A stretch of DNA of 64,000 nt from Paracyclopina nana. Taxonomy: Eukaryota > Arthropoda > Copepoda > Cyclopoida > Cyclopettidae. Positions within the stretch are counted from its first letter, which is position 1, and each line of letters begins with the position of its first letter. Below are positions 12,433 through 24,500 of this stretch, piece by piece. The notes under the pieces were generated by a model. The model was not told the origin of the DNA, made no database searches, and worked only from the letters and a program-made list of their open reading frames with translations. The position numbers and the translations under genes were made by a program. The stretch lies in NCBI GenBank assembly GCA_019096065.1, contig JAGUCH010000006.1, positions 6,282,001-6,346,000 on the forward strand. The letters run 5' to 3'.

Positions 12433-14826
12433 ATGAGTGTTTTGCCGGCCACGACGACCTCGGATCACAGGTCTACCGGTGATCCCCTGATCGCCGTGTT
12501 TGAAGACGAACAGAAAAACGCAGTGTTTTCCGCCCTGTCCGAATATCTCCATCAAGATCTCTTTTGTGATGTCACTTTGGTGGTTGGCCACCAAATTCTC
12601 CGAGCTCACAAAGTCGTCCTGGCTTCGTCGTCGAAATTCTTCTATAATGTCTTCAGCCATTTCCCTACGTTGACCAGCATCGATTTGGAACGTGAACTGG
12701 TCGCCCATGGAATCTCCGTGACGTTCGACGACATCCGCTTGATCATTGGCATTCTGTACTGCGTTGGCACCGTCGAAATATCCCCCCAAAGAGTGGAATC
12801 TTTGCTGTTGATGGCGCAAATCCTTGGCATTCCCTCACTCATCCGTTTTTTGAAGAAGATCAAAGAATCGCTTATCAATGACCAAGAGTCCTCCTCGACA
12901 CCGGTCAAGAAGGCCCTGGTCTATGTCCAGGTGCCAACCTCGAGCCAGAAGATTCAATCTTTGACTTTTGAACACTCCACGATGACGACGAGCTTTTTCC
13001 AAAGCCAAGGGCGAAGATTCGAAAATCCAGATGCGGACACCGCCAGTGCTGACAATCACCGATCTGGGTCCAGGGCAACGTTGGCCTCGTTGAGCTCGTT
13101 TCCATTCCATCCCATTTCAAGTCCGGTGAATGAGCCCAATAATTTGGACACCTTGGAGCTGCTCAACAATTTGCAAGCCAACCAAATTGATGACCTAGAA
13201 AACGCTCTTTTGCCACATTTACAGGGCGAATCGGATTTGCCCACCTTCAGCAGCAGCAGCAACGGCCAACAGGTGAAAAAGTCCAGAAATGAAGAGTCGT
13301 TGAATTCCACACTTGAATCCAGATCTGGCAGCTCCAACAATCTGGAATTGCTGCTGCCTCAAAGCAACACTCCCAAGGGGTGCTCCACGCCCAAAAGAAG
13401 CAACTGCTTGAACATCTCTCTCCACGAGGAGAGTACTTTCAGCATCAACGACCATGACCCCACAACCTATGAGACCATGAATATGGAGCAATTCAACCAA
13501 CTGTTGCCGAGTCATCAAGACCTGGATCCTGAGCCAGACCTGGATCAAGATCCAGAGCCCGATCCTGTCAGCACTTCGAGCAATGACTTGGTCATTGATG
13601 AGGATGCTCTGCATGAACAGGATGGAGCCACCAACGAGGATGACGACTCAAACACAGAGTTCAAGATCCCCCTGAACAAGGACGAGGCCAAGGAAGGCAA
13701 AGTGATCACCTTAAAGTTGCCCGGATCGTCGCAGTCGTTCACGCTCAACTTTTCCCCAGATGCCTTGAACAAGATGACCAGATCGCTGAGGGCGGAGAAT
13801 TTTAGCGTGAAAAAGAAGAGCGCCTTCTCGTGCCAATTGTGCTCCAAGTGTTTCCCCTCGCGGAGAATGCTGAACAAGCATGAAAAGTACCACGTGGACA
13901 AGAACTCGAGCTGTGACCAATGTGGGGAGGTGTTCAACCAAAAATGGAAGCTGGAGCAGCACAAGGCCAAAGCTCATACCGACGGCCAATCCTCGTTGGA
14001 ATGCAAGGACTGCGGCAAAGTGTTCCAATGGCATCGAAACCTGCTCGCCCACATCAATTTGCACCACCAAAAGGAGATTCGCTATCGTTGCAAAAATTGC
14101 CCTCTGACTTTCCTCAAGAAAAAGGCCTTCATTTATCATCACCGGGAGAAGCACAAGGAGGCCCCGGAGCCTTGGTGCCAGCTTTGCCTGGAGATCTTTG
14201 ACGGCTCCAAGCAACGAGATGACCATAGCTGTGGAAAGTTTGAAAATACTGGTCGTAGCCTAATTTGCCATAAGCACGATCCGCCCATGGAATTCAAGCA
14301 TCAAGCCGACTTGAGCGAGCACATCGTGCAGGCGCACAACGAGGATCCTGGATCGCTGAGCAACCTCCAAAAGTCGTGTCCAGTTTGCAGCAAAAAGTTC
14401 CTCTTGCGCAAAAACCTGATGACGCACTTGAAGCGTTTGCATGAGACCGAAGGCTCCGGAGCAGGGCGGCCATTTGCGTGCACCTTCTGTCCCAAATCCT
14501 TTTTCTCCAAGGCTGAAAAGGACGGCCATGAGAATACTCACCGTGGTGCCAAGGACTTCAAGTGTCACTGCGGCAAGGCCTACAGCTCGCAAAAGGCCTT
14601 GGACGATCACACCAAACTCATGCATGGAGAAACTAAAGTAGTGTATTCGTGTGACATTTGCGGCAAAGTTCTGCGGGACAAGTACAAGCTCAAGTATCAC
14701 ATGATGGTCCATTCGGAAAAGAGGAATTTCAAATGCAGCCATTGCAGCACAGAGTTCAAAGGCGGGGAAAATTTGCGGAAACACGTGCAAAAATTCCATG
14801 CCGAGGCAATCATCTCTGCAAACTGA
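12433..14826 (+). CDS. BTB/POZ and C2H2 zinc-finger transcription factor, intronless
   Basis: A single exon of 797 aa. BTB zinc-finger proteins dimerise through the BTB domain and bind DNA through the fingers. The BTB domain lies at about residues 25-140 (FCDVTLVVGHQILRAHKVVLAS). A long Ser-, Asp- and Glu-rich linker follows to about 455. The C-terminal third holds about ten C2H2 fingers, for example CQLC...H.KYH, CKDC...HINLHH, CPVC...HLKRLH and CDIC...HMMVH. Two in the middle are degenerate, near CQLCLEIFDG and CHKHDPPMEF. I chose the first in-frame ATG, 12433. No intron is seen although its neighbours have several, so it may be an old retrocopy or simply intron-poor. I cannot assign an orthologue. 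A poly(A) signal AATAAA at 15148-15153 lies 28 nt before the next gene's ATG. Confidence 0.9.
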   Translation: MSVLPATTTSDHRSTGDPLIAVFEDEQKNAVFSALSEYLHQDLFCDVTLVVGHQILRAHKVVLASSSKFFYNVFSHFPTLTSIDLERELVAHGISVTFDDIRLIIGILYCVGTVEISPQRVESLLLMAQILGIPSLIRFLKKIKESLINDQESSSTPVKKALVYVQVPTSSQKIQSLTFEHSTMTTSFFQSQGRRFENPDADTASADNHRSGSRATLASLSSFPFHPISSPVNEPNNLDTLELLNNLQANQIDDLENALLPHLQGESDLPTFSSSSNGQQVKKSRNEESLNSTLESRSGSSNNLELLLPQSNTPKGCSTPKRSNCLNISLHEESTFSINDHDPTTYETMNMEQFNQLLPSHQDLDPEPDLDQDPEPDPVSTSSNDLVIDEDALHEQDGATNEDDDSNTEFKIPLNKDEAKEGKVITLKLPGSSQSFTLNFSPDALNKMTRSLRAENFSVKKKSAFSCQLCSKCFPSRRMLNKHEKYHVDKNSSCDQCGEVFNQKWKLEQHKAKAHTDGQSSLECKDCGKVFQWHRNLLAHINLHHQKEIRYRCKNCPLTFLKKKAFIYHHREKHKEAPEPWCQLCLEIFDGSKQRDDHSCGKFENTGRSLICHKHDPPMEFKHQADLSEHIVQAHNEDPGSLSNLQKSCPVCSKKFLLRKNLMTHLKRLHETEGSGAGRPFACTFCPKSFFSKAEKDGHENTHRGAKDFKCHCGKAYSSQKALDDHTKLMHGETKVVYSCDICGKVLRDKYKLKYHMMVHSEKRNFKCSHCSTEFKGGENLRKHVQKFHAEAIISAN

Positions 14827-15180
14827 ATTCTAATGTCGCTCATTTTTCCGATTCTTGATTCGAACACATTTTTATGCTTAAACTGGCTTTTTATGCTTGA
14901 TCATGTCACAAAAATACACAAAACGATTCAAAGACTTACAGGTTTTACCTGGTATATGTAATTAGTCAGACAAATGATCGGAAGTTTTCAGATCTAAGTA
15001 TTTCATCCATTCTCTATTTCAAAGGGAATCACCGAAAAGCTCATCTTTCGGGGGTTTTTATGATCCACTAGCCCACATTGTTCTGCGATGGGACTTTTTC
15101 GCATTAATAGGCTGTAGCTCAGAACAGATTATTTTTGTTCATCACTCAATAAAGGCCGATCGAAGCTTCACGACTTAGCT
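14827..15180. other. BTB gene 3' UTR and M13 gene promoter
   Basis: 354 bp with no ORF of interest. AATAAA at 15148-15153 probably ends the BTB transcript, so the promoter of the peptidase gene must overlap this 3' UTR. Confidence 0.45.
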
Positions 15181-17742
15181 ATGCACCCAAAGTCACATAC
15201 ATTTTTCCTCTCTCTTATCCTGGTGGGCTCAGCATTCAAGCTCCAGCCAGCAAAAGGAGGCAATTTTACTGATACTAGTTTTAGAATTAAGCCTTACAAT
15301 TAACATTTATAAAAATCCTTCTAGATACTGGAAAAAGTTGCCCGAGCAATATTTGCAACACTCCAGGATGCATCCGTGCTGCACATTCACTGATTAAAAA
15401 CATGGATGCTTCCACGGATCCCTGTGAAGACTTCTACCAATATGCTTGTGGAGGCTTTCTCAAACAGGTAGCATTCCAAGCCCTCTGCATTGCTTTTTAA
15501 TTCACAATTCATTTTATAGGAGAGGATTCCGGACGATAAGAATGGGAGGAGCCAATTTCATATCATAGATGAAGAGCTTGAAGAGCAGCTCAGGGATATT
15601 CTGGAGGCCAATGACTCCAAAAGTAACAGTGCAACTGTGATCAAGCAAGCCATAGAGCATTATTCAGCTTGCATGGATACTACCCAATTGGATGCATTAG
15701 GAGTTCAGCCATTCCTTGATATCATGAAGCAAATTGGATCGTGGCCAGTTCTTGAACAATCATGGGACGAATCTAAATTCACATGGTAGCGCTGTAAAAC
15801 TTTTCACCATTGTCAGTTTATCCGTATATTCAAAAATAGGAGTGACATCATGGTCAATCTGAGGAAAAGCGGCTTTGGATATAATGATTTGATAGAGGTC
15901 TCGGTGGACACAGATTTGAAGAACTCTTCATGGAGGACTCTGTATATTGATCAGCCCAATTTAGGCCTGCGAAGAGAATATTTGACCAAGGGCCTCGAAG
16001 ACGAGTCCGTTAGGCATTACTACAATTACATGCAGAAAGTTGCCGTCTTTTTCGGAGCTGATCCACAAAAGGCATCTCTGGAACTCAAAGAGTCTCTAGG
16101 CTTTGAAACGAAACTGGCTCATATTTCAATGCCAAAAGAAGAAAGAAGGAATTATTCAGCTTTGTACAATCCAATGACCTTAAACGGGCTTCACGAGCTA
16201 AGTCCAAATGTAAACTGGACTAATTACGTTAATGGCCTCATCACGACGGATTTATTTCAAGCAAGGCGCAAATAATGAACTTTCAAAAACAAGAATCCAA
16301 ACTATATTCATTTTTAGCTTGATGGCTCTGAAAAGGTGGTGCTGATAGCCCCAAATTATCTAGCAAATTTGACCAAGTTGCTGGAAAAAGAGCCAAAGAG
16401 GAATGTTGCCAATTACGTATTTTGGAGAATGGTGGCATCCTCCATTGGCTACTTGAACTCTGCAGCCAGAGGGATAGCCTATGAGTATCGGAGAAATATT
16501 ACCGGCCAAACTGCATCAGCCCCTAGGTGGCAGCACTGCGTGAAAGTGGCTGAAAGCAGCTTTGCGGCGCCCATTGGCAAGCTGTACGTGACTCGGCACT
16601 TCAAAGAGGATGCCAAGCAAGCCATGTATGAAATGGTGGCTGACATCAAAGGTGAGTTCAGACAAATGCTAGATGAAGTCACCTGGATGGATTGCAGAAC
16701 CAAAGCCAAGGCCTACCAAAAGTTGAGGGCCATCAAGGCCTACATTGGCTACCCCGATGAGCTTTTGGATGATGACAGCCTTAATGGACTTTACCCCGGC
16801 TTGGAAGTGAACAGCACCCACTTTTTCGCCAATGCACTGAATCTCGCAAAATTGGGCACCAATCAGCAGTGGCTGAAATTGAGGGAGAAAGTGGACAAGA
16901 CTGATTGGCGAGCTCACGCGAAACCCGCCATAGTCAACGCTTTCTATAGCAGCACTGAAAACTCTATTCAGTTCCCGGCTGGAATTTTGCAAGTAACCCA
17001 TAGAATTTAAACCACATGGATAGCACAGCATCAATTGTACGATGAAACCAACTTTTATGCAGGGTGTGTTTTATGACAGAGACAGGCCCAATTACATGAA
17101 TTATGGAGGAATTGGAATGGTCATCGGCCATGAAATCACACATGGATTTGATGACCAAGGAAGACAAGCTGACAAAGACGGTGATTTTGAAAAGTACGCC
17201 TCAGTGGTGTTATTCTAATGAACCTCTTGATAGGTAATTTCGTGAACTGGTGGGAGACGGAGACGGTGTCTGCTTTTGTGAACAAGACTCAATGCATCAT
17301 TGACCAGTATGGAAACTACTCTGACTCTGAGGTCAATCTCAGCCTCAACGGGGTCGGGACGCAAGGAGAAAACATCGCGGATATTGGGGGCATCAAGGAG
17401 GCCTACAGAGCCTACGGTAAATGGAAATAATAAAAGTTTCAAAAAATGTTCGCGCTCAACAGGTCAATCCAATAAGGTCAATGGGTCAGGAGAAATGGAG
17501 TGGAACAAGTATTGCCTGGCTTGAGCTTGAACCAAAAGCAACTATTTTGGCTTTCGGCAGCCAACGTGTGGTGTGCAAAGTACAGGCCCAAGATTATGGA
17601 GTACATGATTCGCACTGGGGCCCATTCCCCGCCCAAATTCAGGATCCAAGGCTCTTTTTCCAACTCTGTGGAATTCGCTCAAGACTTTCATTGTCCCATT
17701 GGCTCCGGCTACAACCCAGAGCAAAAGTGTGAAGTTTGGTAG
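15181..17742 (+). CDS. Secreted M13 (neprilysin-like) zinc metallopeptidase, eight exons
   Basis: Exons 15181-15277, 15325-15467, 15520-15785, 15840-16260, 16318-16992, 17063-17180, 17234-17416 and 17477-17742 join to 722 aa. M13 peptidases cleave small peptides outside the cell. The zinc site is complete: HEITH at 557-561 and GENIAD with Glu619. [18 protein letters not shown], the substrate-binding block, and the C-terminal C.VW are present, as are the expected cysteines ([19 protein letters not shown]). The first ~19 residues form a signal peptide rather than the membrane anchor plus cytoplasmic tail of classic neprilysin, so I infer secretion. The intron at 16261-16317 uses a GC donor. The first intron has a weak donor (GTTTTA), so exon 1 is less sure. 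AATAAA begins six bases after the stop. Confidence 0.9.
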
Positions 17743-17871
17743 TTTGTAATAAAGCTGAAAGTATGTATATCTTTATTTTAGCCAATGCTACATTTTTCAT
17801 TTAGCACTCTGCTACTCAGTTCACAGACATCCTCTTTGGCCACTCTCAATTTTGTATGAAAAATGCTTCAT

Positions 17872-18437
17872 TTAGAACACAGTCCTGCATGGCACGCCCT
17901 CGCCCTTGTAGTTGTAGCAGCCTCCAGGATTGGCCAGTCCAATGTTGTTGGAGTAGACAATGTTGTTGACGGGGGCAGCAACCTGGATGGGCTCCTCAAT
18001 GTAATCGTCCTCGATGTGGACATAGGGCTCGGCGGGGATTTCCTCATGGACGTAGGGCTCAGCCTCGGGGTAGGTCTCGCCGTCCTCGAAGCTGTTGAAG
18101 CTGGGAGCAGACACTGCGGGTGCGAATTGGGCGACGGGGGCGAAGGCCTGGACGGGGGCGACAGGGACAGCGTTGCGGGCGGCAGCGGCGTTCCAGGCAG
18201 CCGCGAATTGGGCCTTGGCTTGCTGGACCTCGGCGGTGTCGGCGATGTAATACTGGGGCAGGGCATTGGAGGCCACGGCGAGACAAGCGATGACAATCTG
18301 CAAAGCGTAAACAGTGTCAAAACATGCACGTGCTATTCGCCGGAAGTGTCAACAAAGAGCCGGGGCCTAAACATCGCCCGGATGTGTCTATGAAAGGCTT
18401 CAAGGGAAGGTAAACAAAAACTTACGAAGCACTTCAT
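17872..18437 (-). CDS. Small secreted cuticle-like protein (two exons)
   Basis: Minus-strand exons 18437-18426 and 18297-17872 give 145 aa. A signal peptide (MKCFIVIACLAVASNA) is followed by an Ala/Val/Pro-rich stretch, two EPYVHEEIPA-type repeats, and a tail CYNYKGEGVPC with two cysteines. This combination resembles secreted cuticle-associated proteins of insects and crustaceans. The tiny first exon ending inside the signal peptide is also usual for arthropod cuticle genes. The role is inferred. Codon use is GC-rich. The gene converges on the peptidase; its AATAAA (minus strand, 17777-17772) and that of the peptidase (17748-17753) are only about 20 bp apart. Confidence 0.8.
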
Positions 18438-18510
18438 GTTGAGCTAGCAAGAGGATGGTTTCGTGTCGAGGGACGAAAATGAACTGTTTTAAACGCGCTT
18501 GAATGCCCAC

Positions 18511-18520
18511 CTTAAATATC
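18511..18520 (-). promoter_or_regulatory. TATA-like box of the cuticle-like gene
   Basis: On the minus strand the sequence reads GATATTTAAG, about 75 bp before the ATG. This is a suitable distance for a transcript start near 18,485. Confidence 0.4.
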
Positions 18521-19665
18521 GCTTCCTCTACGCCTTCGGAGATCCAACCACGCAAGTGCAACACGTGTGAATCAGAGAGCGCACCACACTGCGAACCTCA
18601 AGTTTTAAAAGACCGACCGCGCAAGAGCAATTTGGACGCACGAGCTGCCCCGAGGTGAGCTAGTTGCTGCTAATATGGACAAACACGTTGTTGGTCAAAA
18701 GTAGACCAAAAGGTCACCAAACAGCTTCTGCGTACTGCCTTCCATTAATTACTCAAATCAGGCGTTGCACCCTTTACTACAGGGGACACTGCCATAATAA
18801 TTTTGGATCTTGCATTTAGTTTGAATCATTCAATTTGCGAGTGCTCTACCGATAATAATAAGATTTTTGCCGAGCGAATTTGGCTGAGCGAAGGTTACAG
18901 CGCGGAATTTTATTGGAGTGTTTTTATGAAATAAGCTAATTTGCACCGCATTAGTAACAATTCTGCTATTTTAGCTGTGCAGGGATTAGGCTGGTATTTT
19001 TGTTGCGCGTTTTCATTGGAGCGCTGGTTAATGCAGGAGCTGCTTGACGCCACGGCTCGATCACGTGGTGCTAACCAACCACGCATGCAACAAAGGACAT
19101 TTGAGCCAACTCTCTGAAAAATGCCAAGGTGCTGACTGACCCAATAATTAGGATGACTGGACTAGATTCGCGCTTCACTTAGGCTATATCATTTTAAAAA
19201 GGATCAATTACGATCGCCGTCATTTACAGCTAAAAGTTACAAAAAATGCAAAATAGAGGGCGTATCAACCCTCGTGCAAACTCACGGCAACATTTTCGCG
19301 CAAAAATTAAGAGGGCGGAGCTTAACCTCAGATCCAGATGTGGTATTTTGAATTAGCTGTCAAACTGGCATTTTTATGAATTAATCAACAAAATCGTCTA
19401 GTAGCACTGATGAAATAGCGAACTTCCATACAAAAGTTTGGGCGATTTTTATGAGCAAGTTCGAGCTCAAAAGTTGTTCTATAGTTCCAAAAGGCATTTT
19501 TTCTATGTTTTCTGGTCCAGAGGCTCGAATTTTGGGTGTTTTGTTTCATTGACCTTTCAAATAGAGCAATGACTATGACAGAATCTGTCAAAAAGCCTAA
19601 TAAGGAGGCTCCGAAAATCAGAGCTAGAGGTCATTTTCGATCCAACAATTCTTCTTAGTGCAAGC
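18521..19665. other. Intergenic DNA left of the foldback element
   Basis: No gene is recognised. The part near 18,530-18,700 is likely upstream regulatory DNA of the cuticle-like gene. The rest is AT-rich and unremarkable. Confidence 0.4.
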
Positions 19666-19671
19666 TGCTGG
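19666..19671. repeat. Left target-site duplication of the foldback element
   Basis: TGCTGG here is repeated directly after the right terminus at 28476-28481. Confidence 0.6.
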
Positions 19672-21554
19672 GGGTATTCAGTTGGTACTCAGCTACATGG
19701 ATTTCACAGTTTTTCTCAAAAAACGTAGATGCTTCAAATTATTTATTCATAGGCTTTTTTGAATATTTGGACTTTATGGACTATTTTGACTTTTCTGCCT
19801 TTTCAAAGTAGTACGACTTTTTGGACTATTTGGACTTTTTTGACTATTTCGACTTTTCTGACTTTTCAAACTTTAGGGACTTTCTGGACTTTCTGGACTT
19901 TTTGGACTATTTGGACTTTTTGGTCTTTAGGCTTTTCTGTCTTTTCAAACTAGCAGGACTTTTTGGACTATTTGGACTTTTTAGACTTTTTGTACTTTTC
20001 TGCCATTTCAAACTTAAAAGACTTGAATATTTGGACTTTATGGACTATTTTGACTTTTCTGCCTTTTCAAAGTAGTACGACTTTTTGGACTATTTGGACT
20101 TTTTTGACTATTTCGACTTTTCTGACTTTTCAAACTTTAGGGACTTTCTGGACTTTTTGGACTATTTGGACTTTTTGGTCTTTAGGCTTTTCTGTCTTTT
20201 CAAACTAGCAGGACTTTTTGGACTATTTGGACTTTTTAGACTTTTTGTACTTTTCTGCCATTTCAAACTTAAAGGACTTGAAGGACTTTTTGGACTATTT
20301 GGACTTTTTTGACTATTTGGACTTTTTTGACTATTTTGACTTTTCTGACTTTTCAAACTTTAGGGACTTTCTGGACTTTCTGGACTTTTTGGACTTTTTG
20401 GACTATTTGGACTTTTTGGTTTTTAGACTTTTCTGCCTTTTCAAACAATCAGGACTTTTTGGACTATTTGGACTTTTTTGACTATTTTGACTTTTCTGCC
20501 TTTTCGAACTAGTAGGACTTTTTGGACTATTTGGACTTTTTGGACTATTTGGACTTTTTGGACTATTTGGACTATTTGGACTATTTGGACTATTTGGACT
20601 ATTTGGACTTTTTTGACTATTTTGACTTTTCTGACTTTTCAAACTTTAGGGACTTTCTGGACTTTTTGGACTTTTTGGACTATTTGGACTTTTTGGTTTT
20701 AAGACTTTTCTGCCTTTTCAAACTAGCAGGACTTTTTGGACTATTTGGACTTTTTTGACTTTTTTGACTTTTCTGCCTTTTCAAACTAGTAGGACTTTTT
20801 GGACTATTTGGACTTTTTTGACTATTTCTGGGGGGGCCTAGGACCCCGATTTTGACCCCAATTTTGGGCCCAGTCCCCACTATAAACCCAAAACTAAGCT
20901 ACTGAGCACATTATTGACCCACTATACCTTACATTGATCCTAACTAAGGCCCCCTGACCCCGATTTTGACCCCGTTTGGGGGGGCCATCTAGATGTTGGA
21001 CCCCGTTTTTTTTGCATATTTTCACTCGGAGCAAACACAAAACTGACTTTTGAGTTACAGCTGAGTCCTTTATGGAGCCAACTCAGCACAGTTAGCTGAT
21101 TTCAAAACTGCTGAGTCACTTTCTCAGCACTTTTTATCTCGGAAACGATGAGAGATATCAAGAAACTTATTTAGCAAAAGTTGCTCATCACCCCAAACTA
21201 CGCAAATATGCCAAGTCTCAGCATCTCTGCCAAGTGACTCAGCAATCCAAAATGACAAGATAGAGCAAAGTTATTGAAGCAAATGTTGTTGCAAATAAAT
21301 CAAACATCATTTTGACAGAGTCTCAGCAAAGTAAATAAACTGACTCAGCAATGCAAAATGACAAGATGCAGCAAAGTCATTGAAGCAAAAGTTGTTGCAA
21401 ATAAATCAAACATCATTTTGACAGAGTCTCAGCAAAGTAAATGACCGACTCAGCAACTCTAAATCTTTAGTTAGAGAGCTGAAATATGATATGCAAATAG
21501 TCCTTGATGTCCCTTTCATTTCTTATTTTATGATATTTTCTGAGAGACTGCTCC
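19672..21554 (+). repeat. Left terminal inverted repeat
   Basis: It matches 26608-28475 in reverse complement, ending at GAGAGACTGCTCC. The arms differ slightly in length (1,883 versus 1,868 bp), mostly through copy number in the satellite part. Confidence 0.85.
19743..20826 (+). repeat. 9-bp satellite GGACTWTTT in the left arm
   Basis: The units GGACTTTTT and GGACTATTT alternate, with TTTTGACTTTTCTG and TTTTCAAACT spacers forming a higher-order repeat of roughly 270 bp (compare 19758 with 20028). Because the unit is a multiple of three, it reads open as DFL/DYL and TFW/TIW repeats on this strand and as Ser/Pro/Asn/Lys repeats on the other. I do not treat those as genes. Confidence 0.9.
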
Positions 21555-24500
21555 ATCTTGGGCCTGTTTTCCATACTTTGACCCCCAATATCTCAGCAAC
21601 TGAGCGTCTCAGCACACGTCAATTTACTGTTTTGAAGTCGTGGGCTCATTTTTACAGCTTTTGACTCAAGTCAAGTCAATAAAATGACTTGGGAAAAAGT
21701 TGAGTTTTCCCAAGAAAAAGTGGCTGATTTTTCAAAGTGCTCGGGTTGAGCTGACACTTGATACGATTGGTCTCCATTAGATTCTGAGCAGATAATCCCA
21801 AGTAAACATATGCCCAAAAAGGCTCAGCAGCCGAGTTATTCAGCCTCCCATTTGACCCCATTTTTAGGTTTTTGCTTTATTACTCAGCAGAGTGCTAAGA
21901 TATTTGAAATATATTTACTGATAAATGTTCACTGTCTCATGGGCTATTAGAATATTTCATTATATTTTATCACAGCTCAGCTGGTTCTCTGCTGAGCAGG
22001 GTTTTATGCTGAGCATATCTGGCTAAATAACTCCGCTGCTGAGCTGCTGAGCGCCAAATCCTTTGGTGTGCTGAGTCATGGCATCTAGTAGATCGTTTGT
22101 ACCAAGTCTCAGCCCAATCGGAGAACTCAGCAGAAAAGTGCACTTTTTCTTGGGGCTCAGCAGTAGTAAACTTTGACGATTAATATCTCAGCAACGGAGC
22201 GTCTCAGGAAGGATCTATTTACTGTTCTGAAGTTGGGCTGAGCTCCTCTATAACTTTGTACTTCAAAGTCAAGTCCACAAGTCCACTTCCAAGTCCGCTT
22301 GTTCTGTACTACTGAGCGCTCAGCGCTATCTCAGCTCTTAGTTGTCCGATTTTAAAACTTTTTAGGTCTTTGAAATCCTGAGACTCAGCAAAAACTACTT
22401 TTACTTTATAGCAAAATTGATATCTCCACTTTTACTTGCGCTAGTTCTTAACGAAAAGCCCTATGTACTACGTAGTACATATTATGCTGCGTTTCATCCG
22501 TCTATTCAATGCCAAAATTCGAAAAATGCTCCGATTTTGGAACTTTTTACAGTTTTGGAAATGGGAGATCAAACTGAACACTTTTTGTTACATAGTAAAC
22601 AAGATGTCTCAGCTAGAAGTCTCCGTAAAACTCAGCAGTTAGGCTGAAATTAACCAGTAAACTTTGGCGCGCGATATCTCCGGTTCTAGACCAGATATTT
22701 GGCCCCAATTTGAACCTATGAAGTCAGAGCCATCAGCTCTACAAGGTTTATAAGTAATCATAGACCGTAGACCGACTTTAATTTGATCGCCCGAAATTTG
22801 ACGTGAGCCATTTTTCGCGGAAATTTCCTCTGTAAAGACCCATAAAGTCATCAAATCCATAAAAAAAGTCAAAGAAAGGACCAAAAAAGAAGACTTGGCT
22901 GCAAGAATTACCACTTTTCCAGTTGTTTTAAGCCCAAAAAATGGAAAAGTAAACAAATTCTATAGTAGTGAACTTCGGGGCGCGATATCTCAGCAACGGA
23001 GCGTCTCAGCTCACTTCTATTCTAACCCATGGATTCGTCTTGACATTCTCTATAACTTTTATAAGTACTCAAAGTCTCTCAGCGCATTTTCATTTACGAA
23101 GTTCTGTGTTGCTCCGAGCTCAGCACTATCTAAGCAACGGAGCGTCTCAGCCCACATCAATTTACTGTTCTGAAGTCAGGCTGAGCTCCTCTACAACTTT
23201 GCACTTCATAGTCTACTTGATATCTCAGCATATACTTGCAATCGATCTCAGCACTGTACTGCTGACCTTTGAAAATTGTTTACTTCAAAATTTAAAGGTA
23301 GAATTGAAGACTTTGCTAATATACGTTGTAGAAAAAAATCCTCAAGTACTCAGGATTCACATATCTCAGCTGAGTGGCTACCCGTTGCCCCACAATCCAT
23401 GGAAGGGACAGTTGTCATGGCGCATCAATATCTCAGCAACGGAGTGTCTCAGCGGAAATCCATTTACTGTTTTGAGCTTGTCATGAGCAACCCAACAAGT
23501 TTGTACTTCATAGCCAAGTCGCTAAGTCCACTTGAAAGTCCGATTTCTAGTACTGCTGACAGCTCAGCGCTATCTCAGCAACAGAGCATCTCAGCACACT
23601 TCAATTTACGGTTTTGAAGTCAGGCTCCTCTACAACTTTGTTCTTCATAGTCAAGTCCATAGAATGACTTGGGAAAAAGTCGAGTTTTCCCAAGAGGGTA
23701 GGGCGTTCTCATATTGGACTTTAGCTTACCAAAACCTGATTTTGGTTAACCAAAAACCAGTTTTCGGTAGGTAGCCACTACATAGAGCTTTACTAAAACC
23801 AGTTTTTGGTTAACCAAAATCAGGTTTTGGTAAGCTAAAGTGCAATATGAGAACGCCCTGGTAGCCTTAGAAAAAGGGGCCGATTTTCCAAAGTGCTCGG
23901 ATTGAGCTGACACTTGATACGATTGGTCTCCATTAGATTTTGAGCAGATAATCCCAAGTAAACAAATGCCCAAAAACGCTCAGCAGCCGAGTTATTCAGC
24001 CTCCCATTTGACCCCATTTTTAGGTTTTTGCTTTATAACTCAGCAGAATGATGAGATATATGAAAAGTCTTTACTGATAAATGATCACTGTCTTATGGGC
24101 TATTAGAAAGTGGCATTAGATTTTATCACAGCTCAGCTGGTTCCCTGCTGAGCAGGGTTTTATGCTGAGCATATCTGGCTAAATAACTCTGCTGCTGAGC
24201 TGCTGAGCACCAAATCCTTTGGTGTGCTGAGTCATGGCATCTATTAAATCATTTGTGCCAAGTCTCAGCCCAATCGTAGAACTCAGCAGAAAAGTGCACG
24301 TTTTCTGGGGGCTCAGCATTAGTAAACTTTAGCGCGCTATATCTCAGCAACGGAGAGTCTCAGCTGACTTCAATTTACTGTTCTGAAGTCAGGCTGAGCT
24401 CCTCTACAACTTTGGACTTCAAAGTCAAGTCCACAAGTCCACTTCCAAGTCCGCTTGTTCTGTACTACTGAGCGCTCAGCGCTATCTCAGCTCGTAATTG

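Noticed and set aside
20085-20758. Several ORFs of Leu/Asp/Phe repeats and their antisense Ser/Pro/Lys ORFs in the satellite arms
   Set aside because: They arise from the 9-bp unit, exist in several frames on both strands, and have no start context or partner exons.
22895-23617. 172-codon and other ORFs in the foldback centre
   Set aside because: They are made of the recurring TCAGC motifs read as Ser/Gln, and neighbouring units break the same frames.
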